DNA from: Brenneria izadpanahii
Lineage (GTDB): Bacteria; Pseudomonadota; Gammaproteobacteria; Enterobacterales; Enterobacteriaceae
DNA: 64,000 nt
Direction of reading: 5' to 3'
NCBI RefSeq assembly: GCF_017569925.1
Contig: NZ_CP050854.1
Location: 2,108,001-2,172,000 of the forward strand
Position 1 is the first letter of the stretch; each line of letters begins with the position of its first letter. The position numbers and the translations under genes were made by a program. This document shows, piece by piece, positions 20,952 through 30,220 of this stretch. The notes below the pieces were generated by a model, which worked only from the letters and a program-made list of their open reading frames with translations, was not told where the DNA came from and made no database searches.

Positions 20952-20976
20952 GCCTCCGCTTTTGCGGAGGCTTTTT
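20952..20976 (+). terminator. rmf terminator
   Basis: Perfect 8-bp stem GCCTCCGC (20952-20959) / GCGGAGGC (20964-20971), TTTT loop, then T5. Confidence 0.92.
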
Positions 20977-20979
20977 ATT

Positions 20980-21374
20980 GAGGCTTTTCAACCGTCCATC
21001 ACGCATAAAAGAAAACGCCCCTGACTCGCGTCAAGGGCGAAAAGGCGAGTGTACGGGGGGGATTGACTCGCGTCGTCGTGACGCTCGCCCTGCGGGCCGC
21101 CGTTGGCGGTCCAAAACGGCTATCCTGCCGTTTTGTCGAACCCTGACGAGGCTTTTCAACCGTCCATCACGCATAAAAGAAAACGCCCCTGACTCGCGTC
21201 AAGGGCGAAAAGGCGAGTGTACGGGGGGATTGACTCGCGTCGTCGTGACGCTCGCCCTGCGGGCCGCCGTTGGCGGTCCAAAACGGCTATCCTGCCGTTT
21301 TGTCGAACCCTGACGAGGCTTTTCAACCGTCCATCATGTATAAAAGAAAACGCCCCTGACTTGCGTCAAGGGCA
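20980..21374 (-). repeat. Tandem ~168-bp repeat array downstream of tRNA-Ser (rtT-like)
   Basis: Two almost identical full units, 20980-21147 (168 bp) and 21148-21314 (167 bp; they differ in a G-run of 7 versus 6), and a partial third, 21315-21374, touching the tRNA 3' flank. Read on the minus strand (direction of the tRNA), each unit starts with a terminator hairpin and contains AGGGTTCGA, the same nine bases as in the tRNA T-arm. Architecture matches the E. coli tyrT operon, where ~178-bp units with a copy of the tRNA 3' end follow the tRNA and give rtT RNA. ORFs predicted across the array only translate the repeat. Confidence 0.7.
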
Positions 21375-21376
21375 TT
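21342..21376 (-). terminator. tRNA-Ser terminator, repeated in each tandem unit
   Basis: Minus-strand hairpin with arms 21351-21359 and 21366-21374 followed by TTTTCTTTT (plus-strand AAAAGAAAA at 21342-21350), 13 bases after the tRNA CCA. Equivalent hairpins recur at 21016-21039 and about 21184-21207 in the two full units, so readthrough transcripts would be trimmed in unit lengths. Confidence 0.75.
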
Positions 21377-21386
21377 TTCTTTTATA

Positions 21387-21476
21387 TGGCGGTGAGGGAG
21401 GGATTCGAACCCTCGATACGTTTTCACGTATACACACTTTCCAGGCGTGCTCCTTCAGCCTCTCGGACACCTCACC
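21387..21476 (-). tRNA. serX: tRNA-Ser (anticodon GGA), CCA encoded
   Basis: 90-nt class II tRNA. Acceptor arms GGTGAGG/CCTCACC with encoded GCCA end, D-loop, anticodon loop CTGGAAA (anticodon GGA at 21440-21442, reading UCC/UCU), a long variable arm typical of serine tRNAs, and T-loop GGTTCGAATCC. Position just before ycdX corresponds to E. coli serX. Transcribed away from ycdX from the promoter at 21509-21537. Confidence 0.97.
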
Positions 21477-21508
21477 GGGTTGCCGCGGTCGTAGCAGCGG
21501 ACGGCGCT

Positions 21509-21537
21509 AATGTAGGGAAATTAACGGACAGCGTCAA
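21509..21537 (-). promoter_or_regulatory. Stable-RNA promoter of tRNA-Ser
   Basis: Minus strand TTGACG (21532-21537), 17-bp spacer, TACATT (21509-21514), then a GC-rich discriminator (AGCGCC), the pattern of stringently controlled tRNA promoters. Start would fall about 20-25 bases ahead of the mature tRNA 5' end. Confidence 0.8.
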
Positions 21538-21749
21538 TAAACTTCTGCTGTTATTACGCGCGTTTAGCTAAAGTTAAATCAATTTGTTGCTTTACTCGCC
21601 ACATTCCTGGTTTCCCATGCGGCATCACGCGCGATGCCGCTCCACACCCATGTTTAATTTTTGTTAACTTTGGCGCGGCGGGCGTTCGTTAGCTGTTCGG
21701 TAAGTGCAAAAATGTTATGCTGCTATTAAATGTTGACTCAGGAGAAATC

Positions 21750-22487
21750 ATGTATCCCGTCGATTTACATATGCACACCGTCGCCAGCACTCATGCATAT
21801 AGTACATTGCATGACTATATCGCCGAGGCAAAAAGAAAAAATATTCGCCTGCTTGCCATTACCGACCATGGCCCGGATATGGCCGATGCGCCGCATTATT
21901 GGCATTTTATGAACATGAAGGTCTGGCCGCGTCTGGTGGATGGCGTAGGGATTTTACGCGGTATTGAAGCCAATATTAAAAATGTGGATGGCGATATTGA
22001 TTGTACCGGGCCGATGTTGGATCAATTGGATTTAATCATCGCCGGTTTTCATGAGCCGGTATTTCCGCCGCAGGATAAAGATACCCATACCGCCGCGATG
22101 ATTGCGACCATGGCCAATGGCGATGCGCATATTATCAGCCATCCCGGCAACCCGAAATTTCCCGTTGATATTCGCGCCATTGCTGAGGCCGCCGCCAAGT
22201 ATAATGTGGCTTTGGAGTTAAATAATTCTTCCTTTACGCATTCTCGTAAAGGAAGCGAGCCAAACTGTCGGGCGATAGCTGAGGCGGTGCGTGATGCCGG
22301 CGGTTTGCTGTCTTTAGGTTCCGATTCTCACATCGCTTTTTCTCTGGGAGACTTCAGCCAATGCGAGCGTATTTTACAGGAGGTCAATTTCCCGCAGGAG
22401 CGCATTTTGAACGTGAGTTCCCGGCGAGTACTGGACTTTCTTGAACAACGGGGAAAGCCCGCTATTGCCGCATTTTCTGATTTGTGA
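21750..22487 (+). CDS. ycdX: PHP-family zinc phosphatase YcdX
   Basis: Cytosolic metal-dependent phosphatase of the PHP superfamily; the E. coli protein holds three zinc ions and affects swarming. Motifs: DLHMHTVAS at the N-terminus, TDHGPDM, a GIEANI segment, AGFHEP, HPGNP and GSDSHIAF near the C-terminus, the expected metal ligands in order. 245 residues, same as E. coli. A longer frame opens at 21717, but AGGAGA at 21740-21745 and the family start [10 protein letters not shown] fix 21750. YcdY follows after 33 bases. Confidence 0.94.
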   Translation: MYPVDLHMHTVASTHAYSTLHDYIAEAKRKNIRLLAITDHGPDMADAPHYWHFMNMKVWPRLVDGVGILRGIEANIKNVDGDIDCTGPMLDQLDLIIAGFHEPVFPPQDKDTHTAAMIATMANGDAHIISHPGNPKFPVDIRAIAEAAAKYNVALELNNSSFTHSRKGSEPNCRAIAEAVRDAGGLLSLGSDSHIAFSLGDFSQCERILQEVNFPQERILNVSSRRVLDFLEQRGKPAIAAFSDL

Positions 22488-22520
22488 CGGCGTCACTAAA
22501 TAATAATAAGCAGGTTTTGA

Positions 22521-23093
22521 ATGAATGAGTTTTCCATCATGTGCCGTATTTTGGGCACCTTGTTTTATCGTCGTCCTCGGGATCCGGTAGTGGCTCCGCT
22601 GCTTAGTTTGCTGCAAGAGGGCAAGCTGCAGCCTAACTGGCCGCTAGAGCAGGATGCTTTGCTGGATCGCCTGCAGAAAAGCTGTGACATTGCAGCCATG
22701 GAGGCGGACTACCAGAGGCTGTTTGTCGGCGAAGCGCGCGCCGTCTCTCCCTGGCGTTCGGCCTATGTGACGGATTCCGATGCGGCGGATGTACGCGCTT
22801 TTTTACAGCAGCGCGGCATGCCGCTCAATGAGGGGGCGATCGACCACTTCGGCGGATTGCTTCTGGCGGCGTCATGGCTGGAAGATCAGGCGCAGGAGGA
22901 TGAAACCGCGGCGCAGATCGAACTCTTTGATGAATATCTGCTGCCCTGGAGCAACCTTTTTTTAGGGAAAGTGGAAAGTCATGCCGTGACGGCGTTTTAC
23001 CGCACGCTGGCGATCATCTGCCGCGAGGCGCTGGATGCAATGCGCGACGAACTGGATGAAGCGGAAGAGTTGCCTGACTCTGGCGCGGAGTAA
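22521..23093 (+). CDS. ycdY: TorD/DmsD-family chaperone YcdY
   Basis: All-helical redox-enzyme maturation type chaperone; in E. coli YcdY serves YcdX and raises its zinc-dependent activity rather than a molybdoenzyme. 190 residues with the family core YQRLFVGEARAVSPWRSAYVTD and HFGGLLLAASWLEDQ. The acidic C-terminal tail (DELDEAEELPDSGAE) is longer than in E. coli (184). Pairing with ycdX is conserved and suggests one transcript. Confidence 0.92.
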   Translation: MNEFSIMCRILGTLFYRRPRDPVVAPLLSLLQEGKLQPNWPLEQDALLDRLQKSCDIAAMEADYQRLFVGEARAVSPWRSAYVTDSDAADVRAFLQQRGMPLNEGAIDHFGGLLLAASWLEDQAQEDETAAQIELFDEYLLPWSNLFLGKVESHAVTAFYRTLAIICREALDAMRDELDEAEELPDSGAE

Positions 23094-23146
23094 ATAACGA
23101 TAGATGGAAGAGCGGGTGACAGCGCTGCTGTCACCGCAAGAGAACG

Positions 23147-23710
23147 TCAGTCAGTGAAAAGAATGACGATCTGTCCTGGCTTAATCTCAATGCCTTTCGC
23201 CAGTTTCTTCGCTAATGACTCCGCCGTGCTGTTATCCGCATTCAGGATATAGGCTGGCTTCTGTCCGAAGTAGCTTTTCAGCGATTGATTCAGATAGGGA
23301 CTCAGCGTATTCATCACCGTCTGCATTTTTTCCGGTTGAACGGTGTAATCAACTAACTCCATATCTTTCAAATAAATAGCGCCCTGATCTTTATCAAACA
23401 CGGGCTGAGCCTTCAGCGTCAGCTTGAGATCGGCGGTTTGATTGCCGAGCAGGGACGCGATATCAACCTTTGCATTGCCGGACAGCGTGACTTTGCCGGG
23501 TTCGGCCCTGCCGATTTGGCTGGATAAGTCGGTCAATACGATATTGGCATCCACTACGCCCGGTATGCCGAGTTGTTTCTGGTAATCGTTGTGCTTTTGC
23601 AGGTATTCGTTTATTTCTTGCTCATTGAGTGTGTACTGCGTCAATTTATTACAGCCGCTCAGAGTAAATATAAGCAACAATGCTGTGGCGGCGAATCCCA
23701 ACTTCTTCAT
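23147..23710 (-). CDS. yceB: DUF1439 lipoprotein YceB
   Basis: 187-residue predicted lipoprotein of unknown function. Signal peptide MKKLGFAATALLLIFTLSGC with lipobox LSGC, then a tubular lipid-binding (TULIP-like) domain family. A longer frame starts at 23731, but AGGTCAGGA lies ahead of the ATG at 23710 and fits the signal peptide. Convergent with ycdY; in E. coli it also neighbours grxB. Confidence 0.9.
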   Translation of the reverse strand: MKKLGFAATALLLIFTLSGCNKLTQYTLNEQEINEYLQKHNDYQKQLGIPGVVDANIVLTDLSSQIGRAEPGKVTLSGNAKVDIASLLGNQTADLKLTLKAQPVFDKDQGAIYLKDMELVDYTVQPEKMQTVMNTLSPYLNQSLKSYFGQKPAYILNADNSTAESLAKKLAKGIEIKPGQIVILFTD

Positions 23711-23872
23711 TATCCTGACCTCAATTATCATTCTTTCGCACCGTAATCTATGGCGAATTCAGGGTGCACTGCGAGGCGAGTTTCACCAATCAGATAGCGC
23801 TGAAAGTGGCGCTATCTGCGGCATGGCATCGCGCCCCGCTTTGCGGCGGCGAGGGCGCGTGCCGTTTCTTTC

Positions 23873-24520
23873 TTATTGCGCGAGGCTGCTCAGTAAAGTG
23901 ATTTGCGCCTGTTTGGCCATATTGTCACGGTAAGCCGCAACGCGTGACGGCCATGTTACGCCAGCGACAATCGACAGAGAGCGTAACGTTGGGAACAGGT
24001 GAATATCATCCGTAGATAATTCGCCATTGCAGGCATTTGGCTGAACGATCAGCGGATCCAGATCCAGCAGATCGCTATTCAATTTCTTAATCAGACCTGC
24101 GGAATGATTGAGATGCTCTTCAAAACTGCCGATCTGCGCCTCTTTTTTATTGATGAAGTATTGCCGGGCCGATGCGGAGGCGAACTCTTCAAATGCGGCT
24201 TTGGCGAAACGCGGTATAACCAACCGTGACGTATAGTCGGAGACTTTGCGCAGCCAGGCATCGATCGCCGGGTTGGCCGGGCCGGTCAATAGCGGCTTTT
24301 TGTCGTAATTATCAATAAAATGAACAATATCCATGCTTTCAGGCATATAGCTGCCGTCATCTTTTTGCAGGATCGGCACCATTTTTTGCCCGATCATCTT
24401 CTTAGGCGTTTCTTCATCGTCATTGGCTAAAATGAGCAGTTCGACAGGGATATCCTTCAAGCCGAAAATCATGCGTGCTTTGACGCAGTAAGGGCAATGA
24501 TCGTAAACATATAATTTCAT
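23873..24520 (-). CDS. grxB: Glutaredoxin 2
   Basis: Glutathione-dependent thiol-disulfide oxidoreductase with a GST-like fold. MKLYVYDHCPYCVKARM places the active-site C9-P-Y-C12; a helical C-terminal domain follows. 215 residues as in E. coli, starting at 24520; the extra 17 residues of the longer frame are not part of the family. Upstream of yceB on the same strand, with 160 bases between. Confidence 0.95.
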   Translation of the reverse strand: MKLYVYDHCPYCVKARMIFGLKDIPVELLILANDDEETPKKMIGQKMVPILQKDDGSYMPESMDIVHFIDNYDKKPLLTGPANPAIDAWLRKVSDYTSRLVIPRFAKAAFEEFASASARQYFINKKEAQIGSFEEHLNHSAGLIKKLNSDLLDLDPLIVQPNACNGELSTDDIHLFPTLRSLSIVAGVTWPSRVAAYRDNMAKQAQITLLSSLAQ

Positions 24521-24676
24521 ACTCGGTATCCTCTGATCCACTGATAAGACAATGGCCGCGCGTGCGACCATGAATGAAAGCTGTCATCAAACGATGACAT
24601 AACAATCGATTGAATGTATTAGGAAAGTATGGGGCGCTTTACCGGCGAGATCAAATGCGCCGGTAAAGTTCGTGGA

Positions 24677-25882
24677 TCAGTGACCGCCAAGCATGGCGGG
24701 CTCAATGCGACGCAAATTGAATTGCCAATAGAGCGCGGCCAGCGTCAGCAATCCGATAACGCCCAACATAAACCAGGGGAGTTCGGGCTGCTCCAACGCA
24801 TGTCCGGCGTCGAACAGCCAACCGCCGCCGCTATAGCCAATGGCGCCTCCCAATGCCAGCCCCAGACGGCTGAATCCCATGTAGCTGCCGCGCGCCCGCG
24901 GATCGGCCAACGAGGCACCCAGCGTTTCGCGAGCGGGTTCAGCAATAATCGAACCGATATAAAACAGACTGATTAGCATCAGCAAGGATTGCAGACTGGT
25001 GGTTAGGCCTATAGGGAACAGACTGAGCGTCATCACCAGTAATCCGGCCATCAGGCGCTGCTCCAGACGGTAATGCTTCTCGCTCCAGCGGGCGATCGGG
25101 TACAGCAAGGTCAGCGAAAGCGTCGCCTCGATGGCGTACATCCATTTTATCGCCGTCGGCGTGCCGGCGATTTCATTCACCATGATTGGCAACATCAGTA
25201 ATACCTGAACAGACAACATGTAATATCCGGTCAGGGTTAGCACGTAGGTCAGAAAGCGCCGATCGCGGATGACGCGGATCATGCCTTCCTGCATCGGGGT
25301 TCTGGCCGTCGAAGTCCGATAGGCCGGCAGGTATCTCCAGTTGAGCGCCGCCGCCAGCACGAAAATCAAGGCGCCGACCCAGCAAACCAGTTCGAAGTCG
25401 TAGCGCAGCAGCCAACTGCCGATAAGCGCGCCAATCACGGCTCCGGCGCTGTCCTGCATCATCAGCAGGGAATAAAAACGTCCGCGTTCCTGAGGGCGGA
25501 TCAGCTTAACGACCAGCGCGGTTCTTGGCGGATCGAATAATGTGCCGCCCAATCCGGAAAGCGCGCAGGCCAGCCATAACAGCCAGGGTTGGTCGGCGAT
25601 CGCCATAAACACGAAACCGAAAGCGCGTAACAGCATCCCGGTAATGATCATCGGTTTTGCGCCGAAGCGATCGGCAATAGCGCCAGCGAAAATACCCAGC
25701 CCTTGCTGAATAAATTGACGCAAGCCCAGGGCAATACCGACAAGTAGCGCGGCCCAGCCAAGTTGATCGACAAAACGAATGGATATTAGGGGGAAGACGA
25801 CAAAGAAGCCCAACACCACCAGCATATTATCTACTAATAGAAAGTATTTACCCAAGCTCCGAGCTTGCGACATCAGCGGCAT
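24677..25882 (-). CDS. mdtH: MFS multidrug efflux transporter MdtH
   Basis: Major facilitator family exporter in the inner membrane; in E. coli it gives resistance to norfloxacin and enoxacin when overexpressed. 401 residues (E. coli 402), about 12 hydrophobic helices, and the conserved loop [12 protein letters not shown] between helices 2 and 3. N-terminal [40 protein letters not shown] aligns with MdtH throughout; here the first 20 residues are the best landmark. Divergent from rimJ, as in E. coli. Confidence 0.94.
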   Translation of the reverse strand: MPLMSQARSLGKYFLLVDNMLVVLGFFVVFPLISIRFVDQLGWAALLVGIALGLRQFIQQGLGIFAGAIADRFGAKPMIITGMLLRAFGFVFMAIADQPWLLWLACALSGLGGTLFDPPRTALVVKLIRPQERGRFYSLLMMQDSAGAVIGALIGSWLLRYDFELVCWVGALIFVLAAALNWRYLPAYRTSTARTPMQEGMIRVIRDRRFLTYVLTLTGYYMLSVQVLLMLPIMVNEIAGTPTAIKWMYAIEATLSLTLLYPIARWSEKHYRLEQRLMAGLLVMTLSLFPIGLTTSLQSLLMLISLFYIGSIIAEPARETLGASLADPRARGSYMGFSRLGLALGGAIGYSGGGWLFDAGHALEQPELPWFMLGVIGLLTLAALYWQFNLRRIEPAMLGGH

Positions 25883-26196
25883 GTTTCACCACGAGGAAGA
25901 AAGAAGAAAATAATGACGGTGACTATTTTGTACTCTATTTATCGTTTGGGATAGCCCATTGATGGATAATATTTTTTTATCGACCAAATAATATCTGAGT
26001 AACATTTTCCGTAGAAAATTCAGGATGATCTGGCCGATCGAGCAATAACTCGGCAACGGGGGTTTTACGCCAGAGAATTTATCCGGTTATAGTAAGCATT
26101 ATCAGCAGTAAACAATATTTTCTGCTTACGGAAGATATTTATCTTTTCATCCCGATAAATTTCTCTTATCGAACAACCCGGGAGCTAGGGGGAGGA
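25883..26196. other. mdtH-rimJ divergent control region
   Basis: 314 AT-rich bases between divergent genes. The rimJ ribosome site GGGGGAGG lies at about 26188-26195. No tRNA, repeat or clear operator was seen. An imperfect dyad of ATAAATTTCTCTTATC type lies near 26153-26170. Confidence 0.4.
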
Positions 26197-26781
26197 ATGT
26201 TTGGCTATCGTTCTACATCATCAAAAGTTCATTTAAAAACCGAGCGGATGGTGGTGCGTTTGGCTCATGAGCGTGATGCCTGGCGTCTGGCTGAATACTA
26301 TTCGGAAAATCGTGATTTTCTTAAGCCCTGGGAGCCCATCAGGGATATCAGCCATTGTTATCCGTCTGGCTGGCAGTCTCGCCTGAGCATGATTTGTGAT
26401 ATGCATAAACAGGGCAACGCCTATTATTTTTTGCTGCTTGATCCAAACGAAAACGAGGTTTGGGGCGTGGCGAATTTCAGCAATGTGCTAAGAGGCGCTT
26501 TCCATGCCTGTTATCTGGGTTACTCCCTCGGTCAAAAATGGCAAGGGCAGGGGCTGATGTTCGAAGCGCTGCAACCGGCGATACGCTATATGCAGCGCCA
26601 GCAGAATATGCACCGGATTATGGCCAACTATATGCCGCATAATCACCGCAGCGGGAGCTTACTGGCCCGATTGGGCTTTGAGCGAGAGGGTTATGCGAAA
26701 GATTATCTGCTGATCAATGGGAAATGGCAGGATCACGTTCTGACCGCACTGACAAATAACGACTGGAAACCACAACGCTAA
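26197..26781 (+). CDS. rimJ: Ribosomal protein S5 N-acetyltransferase RimJ
   Basis: GNAT-family N-terminal acetyltransferase that acetylates alanine 1 of ribosomal protein S5 and also aids 30S assembly. 194 residues, the same as E. coli. Acetyl-CoA motif A region [18 protein letters not shown] (~107-124), followed by [30 protein letters not shown] follows a very strong GGGGGAGG. Followed at once by yceH and probably cotranscribed with it and mviM. Confidence 0.95.
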   Translation: MFGYRSTSSKVHLKTERMVVRLAHERDAWRLAEYYSENRDFLKPWEPIRDISHCYPSGWQSRLSMICDMHKQGNAYYFLLLDPNENEVWGVANFSNVLRGAFHACYLGYSLGQKWQGQGLMFEALQPAIRYMQRQQNMHRIMANYMPHNHRSGSLLARLGFEREGYAKDYLLINGKWQDHVLTALTNNDWKPQR

Positions 26782-26790
26782 GGAACCGTG

Positions 26791-27426
26791 ATGAAATATC
26801 AGTTAAGCGCCAAAGAGGCGAGAGTGATTGGTTGCATGTTGGAAAAGCAGATCACTACGCCGGAACAATATCCGATGTCGTTAAACGGCGTGACAACGGC
26901 CTGCAATCAGAAAACGAATCGTGAGCCGGTGATGGATCTGAGCGAGAGTGAAGTTCAGCAGACGCTTGATTTACTGGTGAAAAAACATTTTTTACGCACC
27001 CTCAGCGGTTTTGGCAATCGGGTTGTTAAATATGAGCACCGCTTTTGTAATTCAGAGTTCGGCGATTTGAAATTCTCCCCCGCCGAGGTGGCGCTGGTGG
27101 CGACATTGCTGCTGCGCGGCGCGCAAACGCCCGGCGAGTTGCGCACGCGGGCCGCGCGGTTGCATGAATTTACCGATGTGAATGAGGTCGAAACCGTGCT
27201 GACGCAGTTGCAACAGCGCGAAGACGGGCCGTTTGTGGTGCGCCTGGCGCGTGAGCCCGGCAAGCGCGAAAGCCGCTATATGCATCTTTTCAGCGGCGAG
27301 CTAAGCGAAGATCTGGCGTCGGCAACGGAGACGGAAGCGGCGGACCAATCTTTAGCCGCGAGAGTAGACGCGCTGGAGAGTGAGGTCGCGGAGCTTAAGC
27401 GGCAACTTGCGCAGCTGCTGGCGTGA
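26791..27426 (+). CDS. yceH: DUF480 winged-helix protein YceH
   Basis: Conserved protein of unknown role with two winged-helix domains and a C-terminal coiled coil ([23 protein letters not shown]). N-terminal [34 protein letters not shown] is characteristic. 211 residues from the ATG at 26791 (E. coli 215); a GTG three bases upstream is in frame, but AGGA at 26781-26784 spaces better to the ATG. Sits in the rimJ-yceH-mviM-murJ order known from E. coli. Confidence 0.92.
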   Translation: MKYQLSAKEARVIGCMLEKQITTPEQYPMSLNGVTTACNQKTNREPVMDLSESEVQQTLDLLVKKHFLRTLSGFGNRVVKYEHRFCNSEFGDLKFSPAEVALVATLLLRGAQTPGELRTRAARLHEFTDVNEVETVLTQLQQREDGPFVVRLAREPGKRESRYMHLFSGELSEDLASATETEAADQSLAARVDALESEVAELKRQLAQLLA

Positions 27427-27455
27427 GCGTGTAAACCTTTACTTGGATAGATGTC

Positions 27456-28424
27456 ATGGCCGCGAGTTCATCGATGAAAGCCAATTATGCTACAAACTCT
27501 GATTCTTTGGGCAAGATGCCCCGAATTGGGATCGTGGGATTAGGTTCGATTGCGCAAAAAGCCTATTTGCCGATACTCGCCCAGGCTAATCGTTGGCAGT
27601 TGATAGGCGCTTTTTCTCCCAATTGGACGAAGACGCAATGCATCTGCCGGCAATATCGGATGGCGGGTTTTACCGATCTGGAAGCGCTGGCGGCGGCGTG
27701 TGACGCCATTTTTGTTCATAGCAGCACCGCTACGCATTTCTCCGTCGTCAGTACGTTGCTCAATGCTGGCGTTCATGTGTATGTCGATAAGCCGCTGGCG
27801 GAGACGATTGAACAGGCTGAAGCGCTGGTTGAACTGGCTGAGCGGAAGCAAAAGACGCTTATGGTTGGATTTAACCGACGCTTTGCGCCGTTATACCGGC
27901 AGCTAAAGCATCAGCTAAAAGGGCCCGCGTTGCTACGGATGGATAAACACCGCATTGATAATGTGGGGCCGCAGGATATGCGGTTTACCCTGTTGGATGA
28001 CTATTTGCATGTGGTTGATACGGCACTCTGGCTGATGGAAGGACAGGCCAGGTTAGTCGGCGGCGTATTGCAATGTAATGCGGAAGGACAACTGCACTAT
28101 GCCGAACATTATTTTCAGACCGATGGCGGTCAAATAACCACCAGCATGCACCGCCGCGCCGGCAGTCAGCGAGAACGGATTCAGGCCGTAACTGACGGCG
28201 CGTTTTATCAGATTGATAATATGCTGGAATGGCGTCAGGAATGTCAGGGAATAACGACGGAACATCCAGCGCCTTCCTGGCAAAGTACGCTGGAGCAACG
28301 GGGATTCGTCGGCGCGGTGAATCACTTTATCGACTCGGTGGAACAGCAGAAACCGGCGGAAACATCGGGCCATCAGGCGCTACGAGCCCAGCGCATGATT
28401 GACGAACTGCTGAGAAAACGCTGA
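27456..28424 (+). CDS. mviM: Gfo/Idh/MocA-family oxidoreductase MviM
   Basis: Predicted NAD(P)-dependent dehydrogenase of unknown substrate. Rossmann motif GIVGLGSIAQKAYLP near residue 25, then HSSTATHFSVVS, the dinucleotide/catalytic EKP-like segment VYVDKPLAE and FNRRFAPLY. 322 residues from 27456; the family core starts at Met21 (27516, MPRIGIVGLG), and E. coli MviM is 307, so the real start is uncertain. Neighbour of murJ in many enterobacteria without a proven link to its function. Confidence 0.88.
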   Translation: MAASSSMKANYATNSDSLGKMPRIGIVGLGSIAQKAYLPILAQANRWQLIGAFSPNWTKTQCICRQYRMAGFTDLEALAAACDAIFVHSSTATHFSVVSTLLNAGVHVYVDKPLAETIEQAEALVELAERKQKTLMVGFNRRFAPLYRQLKHQLKGPALLRMDKHRIDNVGPQDMRFTLLDDYLHVVDTALWLMEGQARLVGGVLQCNAEGQLHYAEHYFQTDGGQITTSMHRRAGSQRERIQAVTDGAFYQIDNMLEWRQECQGITTEHPAPSWQSTLEQRGFVGAVNHFIDSVEQQKPAETSGHQALRAQRMIDELLRKR

Positions 28425-28552
28425 AAAGTTCAGCGGTCATCACAATCCCTGGTAGCTATTGGGCGCGCAATGCGTAGACTAGTTGCACCGCGAAATCAGG
28501 ATGACCGCAGAATGGTCAACCAAAACCCCCGAACATTTCAGAATAAAATCGG

Positions 28553-30088
28553 ATGAATTTACTAAAATCACTGGCAGCCGTCAGTTCAATGACCATGCTT
28601 TCGCGCCTTTTAGGTTTTGCGCGTGATGCAATCGTGGCGCGGGTTTTTGGCGCCGGAATGGCAACGGATGCATTTTTCGTTGCCTTTAAACTTCCTAACC
28701 TGCTGCGCCGTATCTTCGCTGAGGGCGCGTTCTCTCAGGCCTTTGTTCCCATCCTGGCTGAATATAAAAGTCAGCAGGGCGATGAAGCGACCCGCACATT
28801 CCTTGCTTACGTTGCCGGTATGCTGACGCTGATTTTGGCGTTGGTCACGGTGGCGGGCATGGTAGCGGCGCCGTGGGTGATTATGGTGACCGCCCCCGGC
28901 TTTGCGGCGACCGCCGATAGATTTGAACTGACATCGGCGCTGCTGCGGGTAACTTTTCCTTATATATTATTGATTTCTCTGACATCAATGGTGGGGTCGG
29001 TACTGAATACCTGGAACCGGTTTTCGGTGCCGGCTTTCGCGCCGACGCTGTTAAACGTCAGCATGATCGGTTTTGCGCTGTTCGCCACGCCGTATTTTCA
29101 TCCGCCGGTGATGGCATTGGCCTGGGCCGTACTGGTCGGCGGGGTGCTGCAACTGGGTTATCAACTGCCGCACTTGAAGAAGATCGGTATGCTGGTTCTG
29201 CCGCGTATCAAGTGGCGGGAGTCTGGCGTCTGGCGGGTGATGAAATTGATGGCGCCCGCTGTACTAGGGGTTTCGGTTAGTCAAATATCCCTGATCATTA
29301 ACACCATTTTCGCTTCGTTCCTCAGCGAAGGGGCCGTGTCGTGGATGTACTATGCCGATCGGTTAATGGAGTTTCCTTCGGGCGTGTTAGGGGTTGCGCT
29401 GGGGACGATCCTGCTGCCTTCATTGGCGAAAAGTTTTGCCAGCGGCGATCATGATGAATATTCCCGTTTGATGGATTGGGGATTGCGTCTGTGTTTTCTG
29501 CTGGCCTTGCCGAGCGCCGTCGCGTTAGGGATCCTGGCGCAGCCGTTGACGGTTTCGTTGTTCCAATACGGAAAATTCAGCGCTTTTGATGCGGCGATGA
29601 CTCAACGCGCGTTAATCGCTTATTCCGTGGGGTTAATGGGGCTTATCGTGGTGAAGGTGCTGGTTCCCGGTTTTTATTCCCGGCAGGATATTAAAACGCC
29701 GGTAAAAATCGCAATAGTAACGCTGATTCTTACTCAGGTTATGAACCTGATCTTTATTGGACCGTTGCAACACGCCGGGTTGGCTTTGTCTATCGGGTTG
29801 GCATCCTGCCTGAATGCGGGGCTGCTGTTCTGGCAACTGCGTAAGCAAGATATTTTTCACCCGCAGCCGGGGTGGCTGAGTTTTCTGACCAAACTCGCCG
29901 TCGCTGTCATCGTTATGTCGTTGGCGTTGGCCGCTATGCTGTGGTGGATGCCGGCCTGGGACGTGGGCAATATGGGGTTCAGGATCGTCCGCCTGCTGCT
30001 GGTGGTGGCTGCAGGGGCGGGAGCCTACTTTGCCACGCTGGCTTTACTGGGATTTCGCCCGCGGGATTTTGCCCGCCGGAGCATCTGA
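28553..30088 (+). CDS. murJ: Lipid II flippase MurJ (MviN)
   Basis: Essential MOP-superfamily flippase that moves lipid II across the inner membrane for peptidoglycan synthesis. 511 residues with about 14 hydrophobic helices. Family signature at the N-terminus: [24 protein letters not shown], then [25 protein letters not shown] with conserved arginines of the central cavity. Ends 132 bases before the convergent argS. Confidence 0.96.
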   Translation: MNLLKSLAAVSSMTMLSRLLGFARDAIVARVFGAGMATDAFFVAFKLPNLLRRIFAEGAFSQAFVPILAEYKSQQGDEATRTFLAYVAGMLTLILALVTVAGMVAAPWVIMVTAPGFAATADRFELTSALLRVTFPYILLISLTSMVGSVLNTWNRFSVPAFAPTLLNVSMIGFALFATPYFHPPVMALAWAVLVGGVLQLGYQLPHLKKIGMLVLPRIKWRESGVWRVMKLMAPAVLGVSVSQISLIINTIFASFLSEGAVSWMYYADRLMEFPSGVLGVALGTILLPSLAKSFASGDHDEYSRLMDWGLRLCFLLALPSAVALGILAQPLTVSLFQYGKFSAFDAAMTQRALIAYSVGLMGLIVVKVLVPGFYSRQDIKTPVKIAIVTLILTQVMNLIFIGPLQHAGLALSIGLASCLNAGLLFWQLRKQDIFHPQPGWLSFLTKLAVAVIVMSLALAAMLWWMPAWDVGNMGFRIVRLLLVVAAGAGAYFATLALLGFRPRDFARRSI

Positions 30089-30107
30089 GTTTGTAGGTAG
30101 GAATAGC

Positions 30108-30142
30108 AAAACACTATTGGCGAATGATGCTGATAGTGTTTT
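30108..30142. terminator. murJ/argS convergent hairpin
   Basis: Perfect 10-bp arms AAAACACTAT (30108-30117) and ATAGTGTTTT (30133-30142) with a 15-base loop; T-ends in both directions. A second inverted repeat with 14 of 15 pairs lies at 30175-30209 (arms starting GCGATGAAAA), without a U-tract. Together they fill the gap between convergent murJ and argS. Confidence 0.6.
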
Positions 30143-30220
30143 ATATCGCTGACATCGTTTGTTGAGGCTCTTCGGCGATGAAAACGGCGGTGTTCGCCAT
30201 TTTCATCGCGCATCAGAAAG

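Noticed and set aside
20980..21374. Direct repeats as a possible CRISPR array
   Set aside because: Units are ~168 bp with no short conserved repeat/variable spacer pattern and no cas genes nearby.
20978..21510. 111- and 97-codon ORFs rich in Arg in the tandem array
   Set aside because: They are translations of the 168-bp repeat unit and of the tRNA. E. coli tyrT has a similar protamine-like ORF (tpr), but I see no ribosome site supporting one here.
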